From assembly GCF_003050615.1 (NCBI RefSeq), contig NZ_NWBU01000005.1, positions 336,933 to 400,932 on the forward strand: a DNA stretch of 64,000 nt, written 5' to 3'. The first letter of the stretch is position 1. Every line of letters starts with the position of its first letter. The notes below the pieces were generated by a model. That model had not been told where the DNA came from, ran no database searches, and saw nothing but the letters and a program-made list of their open reading frames with translations. The stretch is from Sphingomonas oleivorans. Its GTDB lineage: Bacteria; Pseudomonadota; Alphaproteobacteria; Sphingomonadales; Sphingomonadaceae. Shown here one piece after another: positions 55,776 through 64,000 of the stretch. The translations under genes and the position numbers were made by a program.

Positions 55776-55804
55776 TTGACACGGAGGCGAAACGGGAATC
55801 TGAT
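55776..55804 (+). promoter_or_regulatory. sigma-70 promoter of the TPR-sulfotransferase gene
   Basis: TTGACA (55776-55781), a perfect -35 box, is followed after 17 bases by TCTGAT (55799-55804), four of six matching the -10 consensus. It ends 31 bases before the GTG start. The surrounding sequence is unusually AT-rich. Confidence 0.65.
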
Positions 55805-55835
55805 CCGTAAGATTTCCGTCGCATCGGGGTAAGGC

Positions 55836-57851
55836 GTGGCCAGTCGAGTATCAGAGCCTGTCGGCACGCTGGCGACTGCGCTCCGCCATGCCGACCGGCT
55901 GCTACGCTCCGATCCCGCCCTCGCCGAGCGGCAGGCGAGCGAGATATTGGCGGTCGTGCCCGATCATCCCTCGGCCATGCTGCTGCTCGCCCGCGCCCGC
56001 CGGCTGTGCGGCAAGGCGGCGGCCGCGCGCCAGACGCTCCTTGCCCTCGCCGCCGCCCAGCCCCGTTCCGCCGCGACGCAGCAGGAGCTTGCGCTGGCCG
56101 AGGCGGCGCTGGGCGAGATGCCCGCCGCCATCGCCGCCTGGCGCCGCGCGGTGGCGCTCGATCCCGCCGATGCCGAGGCGTGGCGCGGGCTTGCCGATCT
56201 GCTCAAGCTTTCGGGCGACGATGCCGGAGCGGATGCCGCTCATGCCCGCGCGATCAAGGCGTCCGTCACCGATCCCGAGCTGGTCGAGGCCGCGCTGGCG
56301 CTGTGCGACGAGCGCCTCGCCGTCGCCGAGACGCTGCTGCGCGACCGGCTGAAGCGCCATCCCACCGATGTCGCCGCGATCCGCATGTTCGCGGAGGTCG
56401 CGGCCCGGCTCGGCCGCTATGGCGATGCCGGCACGCTGCTCGAACGCTGCCTGGAATTGAGCCCCGGCTTCGATGCCGCGCGGCGGAGCTATGCGCAGGT
56501 GCTCCAGCGGCAGAACCGGCCGGCCGACGCGCTGGCCGAGGTCGATCGCCTGCTGGCGCGCGACCCCGCCAATCCCGGCTATCGCACGCTGCGCGCCGCG
56601 ATCCTCGTCCGCCTCGGCGATTATGAGGCGGCGATCGCGCTCTATTCCGCGCTTCTCGCCGAACATCCGCACCAGCCCAAGGGCTGGATGAGCTATGGCC
56701 ATGCGCTGAAGACGGTCGGCCGCCGCGACGAGGCGATCGCCGCCTATGTCCGCGCGATCGAGCAGGCGCCCGCGCTCGGGGAGGCCTGGTGGAGCCTCGC
56801 CAATCTCAAAACCTATCGCTTCGACGATGCCCAGCTCGGCGCGATGGCGGCCGCGCTCGACCGGCCCGATCTGGCCGAGGAGGATCAGCTTCACCTCCAT
56901 TTCGCGCTCGCCAAGGCGCGGGAGGATCGTGGCGACCATGGCCCCGCCTTCGATCATTATGCGCGCGGCAATGCCATACGCCGCGCACAGCTGCGCTATG
57001 ATCCGGCGGAGACGAGCGAGCATGTCCGCCGCTCGGTCGCCCTGTTCGATCGCGCCTTCTTCGCGGCGCGGCAGGGTGGCGGCTGCGACGCGCCCGATCC
57101 GATCTTCGTCGTCGGCCTGCCGCGCGCGGGCTCGACGCTGGTCGAACAGATACTCGCCAGCCATCCGCTCGTCGAAGGGACGATGGAGCTGCCCGATCTG
57201 ATGGCGATCGCGCGGCGGCTGGGCGAAGCGAAGCGCCGCTCCGAAACCAGCCTCTATCCCGAAATATTGACGAGCCTCTCCGCCGACGATCTGCGCACGC
57301 TCGGCGAGGAATATCTCGCGCGCACCCGCATCCAGCGGAAGACCGATCGCCCCTATTTCATCGACAAGATGCCCAATAACTGGGCGCATGTCGGGCTGAT
57401 CCATCTGATCCTGCCCAATGCCAAGATCATCGATGCGCGCCGCCATCCGCTTGGCTGCTGCCTGTCCGGCTTCAAGCAGCATTTCGCGCGCGGCCAGGGC
57501 TTCACCTACGGGCTTGAGGATATCGGCCTCTATTATCGCGATTATGTCGCGTTCATGGCGCATTGCGATGCCGTCCTGCCCGGCCGCGTGCATCGGGTGA
57601 TCTATGAATCGATGATCGCCGATACCGAAGGCGAGGTGCGCCGCCTGCTCGATCATGTCGGCCTGCCCTTCGATCCGGCCTGCCTTGCCTTCTGGCAGAA
57701 TGACCGCGCCGTCCGGACCGCCAGTTCCGAGCAGGTCCGCCGGCCGATCTTCACCGACGCCGTCGATCATTGGCGCCATTTCGAACCCTGGCTCGATCCG
57801 CTGAAACAGGCGCTCGGGCCCGTGCTCGACGCCTATCCGCACGCGCCCTGA
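55836..57851 (+). CDS. tetratricopeptide-repeat sulfotransferase
   Basis: 671 residues from a GTG at 55836. Residues 1 to about 400 are TPR-like helical repeats (for example AWRRAVALDPADAEAWRGLA and EVDRLLARDPANPGYRTLRA). The C-terminal domain is a PAPS-dependent sulfotransferase: the 5'-phosphosulfate loop FVVGLPRAGSTLVEQILASH near 425 and the 3'-phosphate motif DARRHPLGCCLSGF near 533. It moves sulfate from PAPS to an unknown acceptor, perhaps tyrosine or carbohydrate. The TonB receptor gene follows 102 bases later; such pairs recur in sphingomonads. Confidence 0.9.
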   Translation: MASRVSEPVGTLATALRHADRLLRSDPALAERQASEILAVVPDHPSAMLLLARARRLCGKAAAARQTLLALAAAQPRSAATQQELALAEAALGEMPAAIAAWRRAVALDPADAEAWRGLADLLKLSGDDAGADAAHARAIKASVTDPELVEAALALCDERLAVAETLLRDRLKRHPTDVAAIRMFAEVAARLGRYGDAGTLLERCLELSPGFDAARRSYAQVLQRQNRPADALAEVDRLLARDPANPGYRTLRAAILVRLGDYEAAIALYSALLAEHPHQPKGWMSYGHALKTVGRRDEAIAAYVRAIEQAPALGEAWWSLANLKTYRFDDAQLGAMAAALDRPDLAEEDQLHLHFALAKAREDRGDHGPAFDHYARGNAIRRAQLRYDPAETSEHVRRSVALFDRAFFAARQGGGCDAPDPIFVVGLPRAGSTLVEQILASHPLVEGTMELPDLMAIARRLGEAKRRSETSLYPEILTSLSADDLRTLGEEYLARTRIQRKTDRPYFIDKMPNNWAHVGLIHLILPNAKIIDARRHPLGCCLSGFKQHFARGQGFTYGLEDIGLYYRDYVAFMAHCDAVLPGRVHRVIYESMIADTEGEVRRLLDHVGLPFDPACLAFWQNDRAVRTASSEQVRRPIFTDAVDHWRHFEPWLDPLKQALGPVLDAYPHAP

Positions 57852-57952
57852 GGCGCGCGGGCCCACCGATAAGAGGAGCGGCAAAAAGCCGCCCGATACA
57901 CGCAGGCAGGACGAAAGGAACAACGAAGCCAGAACATCAAAAGGGGGTCTTG

Positions 57953-60376
57953 ATGACGATCCATTCCAACGGTCGCGCCGCGGCCGGCGCGGCGTTCCGC
58001 GCCACGCTGCTGCTCGCCTCGACCATGCTGACGCCGCTCGCGGCGGCGGACGCGCAGGAGGCCGCCGCCTCCCCCGCCCCGTCCGCCGGCCTCGACGAGA
58101 TCGTGGTCACCGCGCAGAAGCGCGAGGAAAGTCTGCAGAAGGTGCCGATCAGCATCACCGCGATCAGCAGCGAGCGGCTGGAGCAGCTCCAGGTCAGCAA
58201 TTTCACCGATTATGTGAAATATCTGCCCTCGGTCTCCTTCACCTCCTTCGGCCCGGGCTCGAGCCAGGCCTTCATCCGCGGCGTGGTGAGCGGCGAGGTG
58301 CCCAATCATTCGGCCTCGCTCCCCTCGGTCAGCACCTATCTGGACGAACAGCCGATCACGACCATCCAGGGCGCGCTCGACGTCCATGTCTATGACATCG
58401 CCCGGGTGGAGACGCTGTCCGGCCCGCAGGGCACGCTCTATGGCGCGAGCTCGGAGGCGGGCACGATCCGCATCATCACCAACAAGCCCGAGCTCGGCAG
58501 CCTCGAAGGGGCCGCCAATGCCGAGGTGAACAGCGTCGAGAAAGGCGGCACCGGCTATACCGGCGAGGGCTTCGTCAACCTCCCCGTCGCCGAAAATGCC
58601 GCCATCCGTCTCGTCGGCTGGTATGAGCATGATGCCGGCTATATCGACAATGTCCCCGGCAGCCTCGACTTCCCCGCCTCGGGCGTCACCGTGAACAATG
58701 ATGCCCGCGTCGAGGACGATTATAACGACGTCGACACCTATGGCGGCCGCGCGGCGCTGCGCGTCGAGCTCGACGATCGCTGGACGGTCACGCCCACCAT
58801 CATGGCGCAGAAGCAGCGCAGCCATGGCATATTCGCCTATGACAAGGCGGTGGGCGATCTCGAAGTCAGCCATTTCTTCCCCGAAGGGCAGAATGATCGC
58901 TGGTATCAGGCGGCGCTCACCATCGAAGGCAAGATCGGCAGCGTCGACGTCACCTATGCCGGCAGCTATCTCAACCGGAAGATCGACAGCCAGTCCGACT
59001 ATTCGGATTACAGCTATTTCTACGACGTGCTCTATGGCTACACGCTGCAGAATGATGCCGGCGACAATATAAACCCGTCGCAGCATATCACCGGGCGGGA
59101 CCGTTTCTCCAAGATCAGCCAGGAACTGCGCTTCGCCACCGATCCCACCGCGCCGCTCAGGCTGGTGGGCGGGCTCTTCTATCAGCGGCAGGGCCATAAT
59201 ATTCAGCAGAATTATCAGGTCGATGGTCTCGCCTCCGATCTGGAAGTGCCGGGCTGGACGGACACTTTGTGGCTCACCAAGCAGAAGCGCGTCGATCGCG
59301 ACTATGCCGCCTTCGGCGAGATCAGCTATGACCTCACCGACAGGCTGACGGCAACTGCCGGCGGCCGCATCTTCCGCTATGACAACAGCCTGGTCGGCTT
59401 CTTCGGCTTCGGCGAAGGCTATAGCAGCTCGACGGGCGTCGGCGCCTGCTTCGGCGGCGCGGACGGGCCGGTGCTGGTGGCGGGCGGCCCCTGCACCAAT
59501 CTCGGCGTCGAGAATGCGGACGGATCGATCAGCCCCAAGCGCGCGCGCAAGACCGATTTCACGCACCGGCTGAACCTCACCTACAAGTTCGATGCCGATC
59601 GGCTCGTCTATGCCACATGGTCGCGCGGCTATCGCCCGGGCGGCATCAACCGGCGCGGCACGCTGCCGCCCTATGAACCCGATTTCCTCACCAATTACGA
59701 GCTGGGCTTCAAGACGTCCTGGCTGGACAACCGGCTGCGCTTCAACGGCGCGCTCTTCTATCTGGAATGGAAGGGCATCCAATTCTCCTTCCTCGGCGCA
59801 AACGGCCTCACCGAGATCCAGAATGCGCGCAACGCCCATATCAAGGGCGCGGAGGCGGAGCTGCAATGGGTCCCCACGCCGGGCCTCACGCTCAGCGCCG
59901 CAGGCGCCTATACCGACGCCAAGCTCGCCAACAATTTCTGCAAGATCGCCAACAGTCCGGACTGTTCGGTGGACACGCCGGATGCGGATAATGAGATATT
60001 GGCCCCCGACGGCGCCCGCCTGCCGACCACGCCCAAATTCAAGGGCAATGCGTCCGCGCGCTACGAATGGAGCCTGGGCGATTTCGGCGCGCATCTCCAG
60101 GGATCGCTCGTCTATCAGTCGAGCAGTTGGAACGATCTGCGCACCAGCGACCGCGAGGTGTTCGGCAAGCGGCCCGATTATGCGCTGGTCGATCTGACGG
60201 CGGGCCTCACCACCAATCTCTGGTCGGTGGAATTGTTCGCGAAGAATGTCTTCGATTCGCGGCCGGATATCTACCGCTATTCGGAATGCTCATCCTCCAT
60301 CTGCGGCGGCCGCATCTACACCTTCACCGCCCAGCCGCGCACGATCGGCCTGCGCGTCGGACGCAAGTTCCGATAG
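57953..60376 (+). CDS. TonB-dependent receptor
   Basis: 807 residues from the ATG at 57953, with AAGGGGG upstream. A signal peptide (to about residue 35, ending in AADAQEA) is followed by a TonB-box-like DEIVVTAQKREESLQKVPIS. The plug domain continues to about 200 with VETLSGPQGTLYGASSEAGT and IRIITNKP. The rest is the 22-strand barrel, ending GLRVGRKFR with the terminal aromatic typical of barrel insertion. It imports a large substrate through the outer membrane; the ligand is unknown. There is no anti-sigma (FecR) gene nearby. Confidence 0.93.
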   Translation: MTIHSNGRAAAGAAFRATLLLASTMLTPLAAADAQEAAASPAPSAGLDEIVVTAQKREESLQKVPISITAISSERLEQLQVSNFTDYVKYLPSVSFTSFGPGSSQAFIRGVVSGEVPNHSASLPSVSTYLDEQPITTIQGALDVHVYDIARVETLSGPQGTLYGASSEAGTIRIITNKPELGSLEGAANAEVNSVEKGGTGYTGEGFVNLPVAENAAIRLVGWYEHDAGYIDNVPGSLDFPASGVTVNNDARVEDDYNDVDTYGGRAALRVELDDRWTVTPTIMAQKQRSHGIFAYDKAVGDLEVSHFFPEGQNDRWYQAALTIEGKIGSVDVTYAGSYLNRKIDSQSDYSDYSYFYDVLYGYTLQNDAGDNINPSQHITGRDRFSKISQELRFATDPTAPLRLVGGLFYQRQGHNIQQNYQVDGLASDLEVPGWTDTLWLTKQKRVDRDYAAFGEISYDLTDRLTATAGGRIFRYDNSLVGFFGFGEGYSSSTGVGACFGGADGPVLVAGGPCTNLGVENADGSISPKRARKTDFTHRLNLTYKFDADRLVYATWSRGYRPGGINRRGTLPPYEPDFLTNYELGFKTSWLDNRLRFNGALFYLEWKGIQFSFLGANGLTEIQNARNAHIKGAEAELQWVPTPGLTLSAAGAYTDAKLANNFCKIANSPDCSVDTPDADNEILAPDGARLPTTPKFKGNASARYEWSLGDFGAHLQGSLVYQSSSWNDLRTSDREVFGKRPDYALVDLTAGLTTNLWSVELFAKNVFDSRPDIYRYSECSSSICGGRIYTFTAQPRTIGLRVGRKFR

Positions 60377-60389
60377 GAGCGCCATCATC

Positions 60390-60411
60390 GGGGCGGGACC
60401 TTCCCCGCCCC
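60390..60411 (+). terminator. GC-rich hairpin after the TonB receptor gene
   Basis: GGGGCGGG (60390-60397) pairs perfectly with CCCGCCCC (60404-60411). No strong T run follows, but it lies 13 bases past the receptor stop and before the lipid-kinase start. Confidence 0.5.
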
Positions 60412-60428
60412 GCAATCGTTTCCCGCCC

Positions 60429-61337
60429 GTGACCAGCGCCGCCACGCCCGTGATCGTCAACCGCAATGGCGGGGCGGCCATCGCGGCTGGGGCGGGGCTT
60501 GAGGAGCGGATCGCCGCCGTCTTCGCCGATGCGGGGGCGACGGCGGACGTCCGGCTGGTGGAGGGGGAGGATGTGGGCGATGCGGTCCGCGCCTGTGCGG
60601 ATCATGCGCTGATCGTCGTCGCGGGCGGCGACGGCACGCTCGGCGCCGCCGCCAATGCGCTGGCGCGACGCGGCTCGGCGGCGCGGCTCGGCATATTGCC
60701 GCTCGGCACGCGCAACCATCTCGCCCGCCAGCTCGGCATCCCGCTCGATCTACCCGCGGCCGCCAATGTCGCCATCCATGGCATGACAAGGCGGATCGAC
60801 CTGGCGACGGTCAATGATGCCGGCTTCGTCAACAATGCCTCGGTCGGCTTCTATCCGCTGCTCGTCCGCTGGCGGGAGGAGGAGCGCCGGCGCCATCATC
60901 TGCCCAAATGGCTTGCCAATTTCCTCGCCGGCTGGGCGGCGCTGCGCCGCCTGCCGCATCATCGCATGCGCCTCAGGATCGAAGGGGCGGTGCGCACGGT
61001 GCACACGCCGCTCCTCTTCGTCGGTAATAATCTCTATCGCCTGCGCGCGGGCCATATCGGCGAGCGGGCTGCGCTCGACGATGGCAAGCTCTCGCTGTTC
61101 GTCGTGCCCATCCGCTCGCGGCCGGGCATAATCTGGTTCGCGCTGCGCATCATGTTCGGCCGGGGCGATCCGGCGCAGGATTTCGCCGCCTTCGCCGAAT
61201 GCCGCCGCTTCTCCGTCAGCTCGCGCTCGCGCTCGATCGAGATTGCGCTCGATGGCGAGGTGCGGCGCATGGCGATGCCGCTCCGCTTCGCCATATTGCC
61301 CCGGGCGCTGAGCCTGATGGTCCCGCCCGCCCGCTGA
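60429..61337 (+). CDS. diacylglycerol kinase catalytic-domain protein
   Basis: 302 residues from a GTG at 60429, chosen because it follows the receptor stop and gives TPVIVNRNGGAAI as the first strand. The ATP-binding motif is VVAGGDGTLGAAANALARRG near 60-80, and LPLGTRNHLARQLGIPLDLP replaces the usual PxGTGNDFAR, with Arg for Gly and His for Asp-type positions. The family phosphorylates diacylglycerol, sphingosine or related lipids; sphingomonads contain sphingolipids, so the substrate is open. Confidence 0.87.
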   Translation: MTSAATPVIVNRNGGAAIAAGAGLEERIAAVFADAGATADVRLVEGEDVGDAVRACADHALIVVAGGDGTLGAAANALARRGSAARLGILPLGTRNHLARQLGIPLDLPAAANVAIHGMTRRIDLATVNDAGFVNNASVGFYPLLVRWREEERRRHHLPKWLANFLAGWAALRRLPHHRMRLRIEGAVRTVHTPLLFVGNNLYRLRAGHIGERAALDDGKLSLFVVPIRSRPGIIWFALRIMFGRGDPAQDFAAFAECRRFSVSSRSRSIEIALDGEVRRMAMPLRFAILPRALSLMVPPAR

Positions 61338-61340
61338 AGC

Positions 61341-62507
61341 TCAGCCGCGCGCCGCCATCCCCCAGCCCGTGCAAAACAGCACGACCGCCAGCGGCGGCAC
61401 GCGCCAGCGGATAAGCGCCATCCATCCCAGCGCCGCCGCAGCAAGGTCGCCCGGCCGCAGGATCGTCGTCGTCCATAAGGGATGATAGAGCGCCGCCCCA
61501 AGCAGGCCGACGACCGCCGCATTCGCGCCCCTGACCGCCGCCGCCCAGCCCGGCCGCGCCGCGAGACCGTGCCAGAAGGGCAAGGCGCCATAAAGGATGA
61601 GCAGGCCCGGCAGCGAGATCGCCGCCGTCGCCAGCAATGCGCCCGCCAGTCCGCCCGGCCCGATCGCGGCGATCGCGCCCAGATAGGCGGCAAAGCTGAA
61701 CAAAGGCCCCGGCAGCGCCTGGGCCAGTCCATAGCCGGCAAGGAAGCGTTCGGGCGAGACCCAGCCCGGCGCCACCACCGTCGCCTGCAACAGCGGCAGC
61801 ACGACATGCCCGCCGCCGAACACCAAAGCACCCGAACGATAGAAGGCGGCAAACACCGTCAGCATCGGCGATCGCAGCACCGCGCCCAGTATCGGCGTCG
61901 CCACAAGCAGCAGCGCAAAGACGATCAGCGCCATCGCCCCCGCGCGCCGCCCCGGCACGGCCCCCATCTCCCCCCGGGCCGACACGCCCGCCGCCCTGCA
62001 TAGCCGCAGCCCGGCAAGCGCCCCGCCGATGATCGCCACCAGCTGCGCAAGGCCATTGCCCGTCAGCGCCAGCAGCAGCGCCCCGCAGGCGATCGCCGCC
62101 CGTGCCCGGTCCGGCGCCAGCATCGCGGCCATGCCCCACACCGCCTGCGCCACCACCGCCACCGCCGCCAGCTTCAACCCATGCAACGCCCCCGCCCACA
62201 AGCTCCCATGGAACAGCCCCAGCCCATGAGCGGCCGCCGTCATCAGCAGGAAGGAAGGCAAGGTGAAGGCGCTCCATGCGGCAAGCCCGCCCGGCAGGCC
62301 GCCCCGCCTGAGGCCGATGCCGAACGCCACCTGGCTCGATGCCGGCCCGGGCAGGAATTGGCAGAGCGCCACCAGATCGGCATAGGCCGCGTCGTCGAGC
62401 CAGCGCCGCCGCGCCACCAGCTCCGCCCGAAAATAGCCGAGATGCGCGACAGGCCCTCCGAAGGAGGTCAGGCCAAGGCGCAGGAAGAGGGCGAAGAGCG
62501 CAAGCAT
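61341..62507 (-). CDS. chrA: chromate transporter, ChrA family
   Basis: 388 residues from the ATG at 62507. The protein has two homologous halves: each contains the CHR pattern, RLGLTSFGGPVAHLGYFRAE then CQFLPGPASSQVAFGIG in the first, and SGALVFGGGHVVLPLLQ then GYGLAQALPGPLFSFAAYLG in the second. About 10-12 membrane helices. It exports chromate with protons. Its stop lies four bases from the lipid kinase end (convergent), and the lyase gene ends 14 bases upstream of its start. Confidence 0.93.
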   Translation of the reverse strand: MLALFALFLRLGLTSFGGPVAHLGYFRAELVARRRWLDDAAYADLVALCQFLPGPASSQVAFGIGLRRGGLPGGLAAWSAFTLPSFLLMTAAAHGLGLFHGSLWAGALHGLKLAAVAVVAQAVWGMAAMLAPDRARAAIACGALLLALTGNGLAQLVAIIGGALAGLRLCRAAGVSARGEMGAVPGRRAGAMALIVFALLLVATPILGAVLRSPMLTVFAAFYRSGALVFGGGHVVLPLLQATVVAPGWVSPERFLAGYGLAQALPGPLFSFAAYLGAIAAIGPGGLAGALLATAAISLPGLLILYGALPFWHGLAARPGWAAAVRGANAAVVGLLGAALYHPLWTTTILRPGDLAAAALGWMALIRWRVPPLAVVLFCTGWGMAARG

Positions 62508-62521
62508 CGCCCCCTTATGCC

Positions 62522-63376
62522 TCAACGCTCGCTTATGTCCTCGCCCATCGAAGCGAGCAGCCGCCGCGCCCGCGCGAGATGCGGCGCGTCCACCATCCGC
62601 CCGTCGAGGCTCAGCACCCCCGCCCCCGGATCGGCCGCGAACAGCGCGACGATCGCGCGCGCCTCCGCCAGCTCCTCCGCGCCCGGCGTAAAGGCTTGGT
62701 TGATGACCGGCACCTGCGCCGGATGGATCGCCATCATCCCCGTAAAGCCGTCGCGCCGCCCCCGCGCCGCATAGGCCGCCAGCCCTTCGGCATCGCGAAA
62801 GGCGGGATAGATGGCCTCGATCGCCGCCACCCCCGCCGCATGCGCGCCGAACAGCGCCAGCGCGCGCACCATCTCATAGGGCGCGGTATAGCGGCCGCCC
62901 GCCTCGCGCGCGCTTATCGCCCCGATCGCGGCAGGCAGATCCTCCGCGCCCCAGCCGATCCCGCACAGCCGCTCCGCCACCTCGCCATATTCGCCGATCC
63001 GGAACAGCGCCGCCGGCGTCTCGGTCGCGATCGGCAGGATCGGCACCTGCTCCCGCCCCAGCCGCGCGCAAAGCCGCTCGATCGACCGCCGTCCCTCCGC
63101 CTTGGGGAGCATGATCCCATCCGGCCGATATTCGAGCACCGCCGCCAGATCCGCCTCCGCCAGTTCGCTGCCGATCGGATTGATCCGCACGAACAGCGCC
63201 GGCCCGCCTGGCCCCCGCGCCAGCCGCTCCGCCACTGCCGCCCGCGCATATTCCTTGCGCTCGGGCGCCACCCCATCCTCCAGATCGAGGATCAGCGCAT
63301 CCGCCCCGCTTGCCGCCGCTTTGTCGAACCGCTCGGGCCTGTCCCCCGGCACGAACAGCAGCGAGCGCAGCCTCAT
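62522..63376 (-). CDS. HpcH/HpaI aldolase / citrate-lyase-beta-like CoA ester lyase
   Basis: 284 residues from the ATG at 63376, overlapping the MaoC stop (ATGA). Family motifs: LLFVPGDRPERFDKA, ILDLEDGVAPERKEYARAAV near 36-55, VRINPIGSEL near 70, IATETPAALF near 125 and MAIHPAQVPVINQAF near 210. The Glu/Asp residues in these bind magnesium. Relatives cleave or form malyl-CoA-type thioesters. With the MaoC gene and a biotin carboxylase it belongs to an acyl-CoA catabolic operon, probably leucine or a similar branched-chain route. Confidence 0.87.
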   Translation of the reverse strand: MRLRSLLFVPGDRPERFDKAAASGADALILDLEDGVAPERKEYARAAVAERLARGPGGPALFVRINPIGSELAEADLAAVLEYRPDGIMLPKAEGRRSIERLCARLGREQVPILPIATETPAALFRIGEYGEVAERLCGIGWGAEDLPAAIGAISAREAGGRYTAPYEMVRALALFGAHAAGVAAIEAIYPAFRDAEGLAAYAARGRRDGFTGMMAIHPAQVPVINQAFTPGAEELAEARAIVALFAADPGAGVLSLDGRMVDAPHLARARRLLASMGEDISER

Positions 63377-63825
63377 GCCGGCCTCCTCCGCACGAGCGCG
63401 ATGCGCAGGCATTGGCAGACAATCTCGTCGCGCTGATTGAACAGCTGATGGCGGAAGGTGACGATCCCCGCCTCGGGCCGCGACCGGCTGTCCCTCAACG
63501 CCGCCACCTCGCTCTCGCCGCGCAGCGTATCGCCGATGAAGACGGGCTTGGGCATGACGAGCTTGTCATAGCCCAGATTGGCCACCAGCGTGCCGAGCGT
63601 CGTATCGCCTACCGACAGGCCCACCATCAGCGCGAAGGTGAAGGTACCGTTGACGACGATCCGGCCGAACTCGCTGGCCGCCGCATGGACCGCATCGAGA
63701 TGCAGCGGCTGCGGATTATGCGTAAGCGCGGAGATCAGCAGATTATCCGTCTCGGTCACCGTCCGGCGTATCTCATGGGCGATCCGGTCGCCCAGCTGCC
63801 ATTGCTCATAATAAAGCCCGGCCAT
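63373..63825 (-). CDS. MaoC family dehydratase
   Basis: 150 residues, a hot-dog-fold enoyl-CoA hydratase. LYYEQWQLGDRIAHEIRRTV is the usual start, HNPQPLHLDAVHAAASEFGR holds the hydratase motif with catalytic Asp and His, and VNGTFTFALMVGLSV follows. It hydrates or dehydrates acyl-CoA esters. The ATG shares a base with the stop of the biotin-carrier gene (TGATG). Confidence 0.88.
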   Translation of the reverse strand: MAGLYYEQWQLGDRIAHEIRRTVTETDNLLISALTHNPQPLHLDAVHAAASEFGRIVVNGTFTFALMVGLSVGDTTLGTLVANLGYDKLVMPKPVFIGDTLRGESEVAALRDSRSRPEAGIVTFRHQLFNQRDEIVCQCLRIALVRRRPA

Positions 63826-64000
63826 CAGCCCGCCCTTTCGATCCGCGCGAGCATCACGCCTTCCGCCACCTGCCCGCCCGCCGCCGCCTTCATCTCGGCG
63901 ACGATGCCGTCGAAGGGGGCGACCAGCGCCTGCTCCATCTTCATCGCCTCCAGGAGGAGGATCTTCTGTCCCTTGGCGACGCGATCCCCCTCGGCCACCT
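63825..64000 (-). CDS. biotin-dependent acyl-CoA carboxylase alpha subunit, C-terminal end (partial)
   Basis: The last 58 codons of a gene whose 5' end is outside the window. The visible part is the biotin carrier domain: VAEGDRVAKGQKILLLEAMK then MEQALVAPFDGIVAE, with the biotinylated lysine in EAMKM. The whole enzyme would be methylcrotonyl-, propionyl- or acetyl-CoA carboxylase alpha; the MaoC and CitE-like neighbours favour the methylcrotonyl (leucine) type. It is the first of three overlapping genes on the minus strand. Confidence 0.88.
   Translation of the reverse strand, partial: VAEGDRVAKGQKILLLEAMKMEQALVAPFDGIVAEMKAAAGGQVAEGVMLARIERAG

Overview
The window reads as a chromosomal segment of a high-GC alphaproteobacterium, most likely of the order Sphingomonadales. 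The evidence is a CcrM adenine methyltransferase, the cell-cycle regulators CpdR and TrcR, SapC, a proton-translocating transhydrogenase split into pntA1/pntA2/pntB, a large TonB-dependent receptor beside a TPR-sulfotransferase, and dispersed palindromic repeats of the kind common in sphingomonads. I see no prophage, transposase, CRISPR array or rRNA. All names rest on recognised motifs and gene order; no database search was run.

Layout. 1-5.3 kb: the end of a Pls/PosA-type peptide synthetase (polylysine-synthetase architecture) overlapping its phosphopantetheinyl transferase, then a convergent Tat-exported flavin amine oxidase. 5.4-10.7 kb: folA, ribF, ileS, lspA and a lipoprotein, mostly overlapping. 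10.7-14.0 kb: a peptide-type ABC transporter with overlapping genes and no binding protein. 14-18.2 kb: a transglutaminase-like protease, small unknown genes, a membrane-anchored HTH protein behind a perfect palindrome, a RadC-like JAB protein and tRNA-Val(GAC). 18.2-24.8 kb: cpdR, an N-formylglutamate amidohydrolase, a probable suhB/mmgR-family sRNA, sapC, a D-2-hydroxyacid-type FAD dehydrogenase, a DEAD-box helicase, a gene remnant and a small membrane protein.

24.9-34.3 kb: tgt-queA (queuosine), a cyclophilin, coaD, ispA, xseB, trcR, a glycosyltransferase, a metallophosphoesterase, a GST and a quinone oxidoreductase. 34.4-43.4 kb: clpA, an S9 peptidase, a dienelactone hydrolase with a GST, a Bax-inhibitor protein, thpR and an OmpA protein with a 24-proline linker. 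43.5-48.6 kb: a frameshifted DUF2793 gene, SOUL protein, regulators, tRNA-Val(TAC) and a hemerythrin. 48.6-55.6 kb: the pnt genes with a tiny aa3 oxidase subunit IV, then ccrM behind a dense cluster of its own GANTC target, folP and rnhB. 55.8-64 kb: TPR-sulfotransferase plus TonB receptor, a lipid kinase, chrA, and the end of an acyl-CoA catabolic operon (biotin carboxylase, MaoC, CitE-like lyase).

The most interesting observations are the seven GANTC sites in 143 bp upstream of ccrM, the sRNA with an exact UUUCCUCCCU motif, a Tgt enzyme lacking its usual zinc cysteines, the Pls-like synthetase locus, the perfect palindrome before the anchored HTH gene, and two families of long palindromic repeats.
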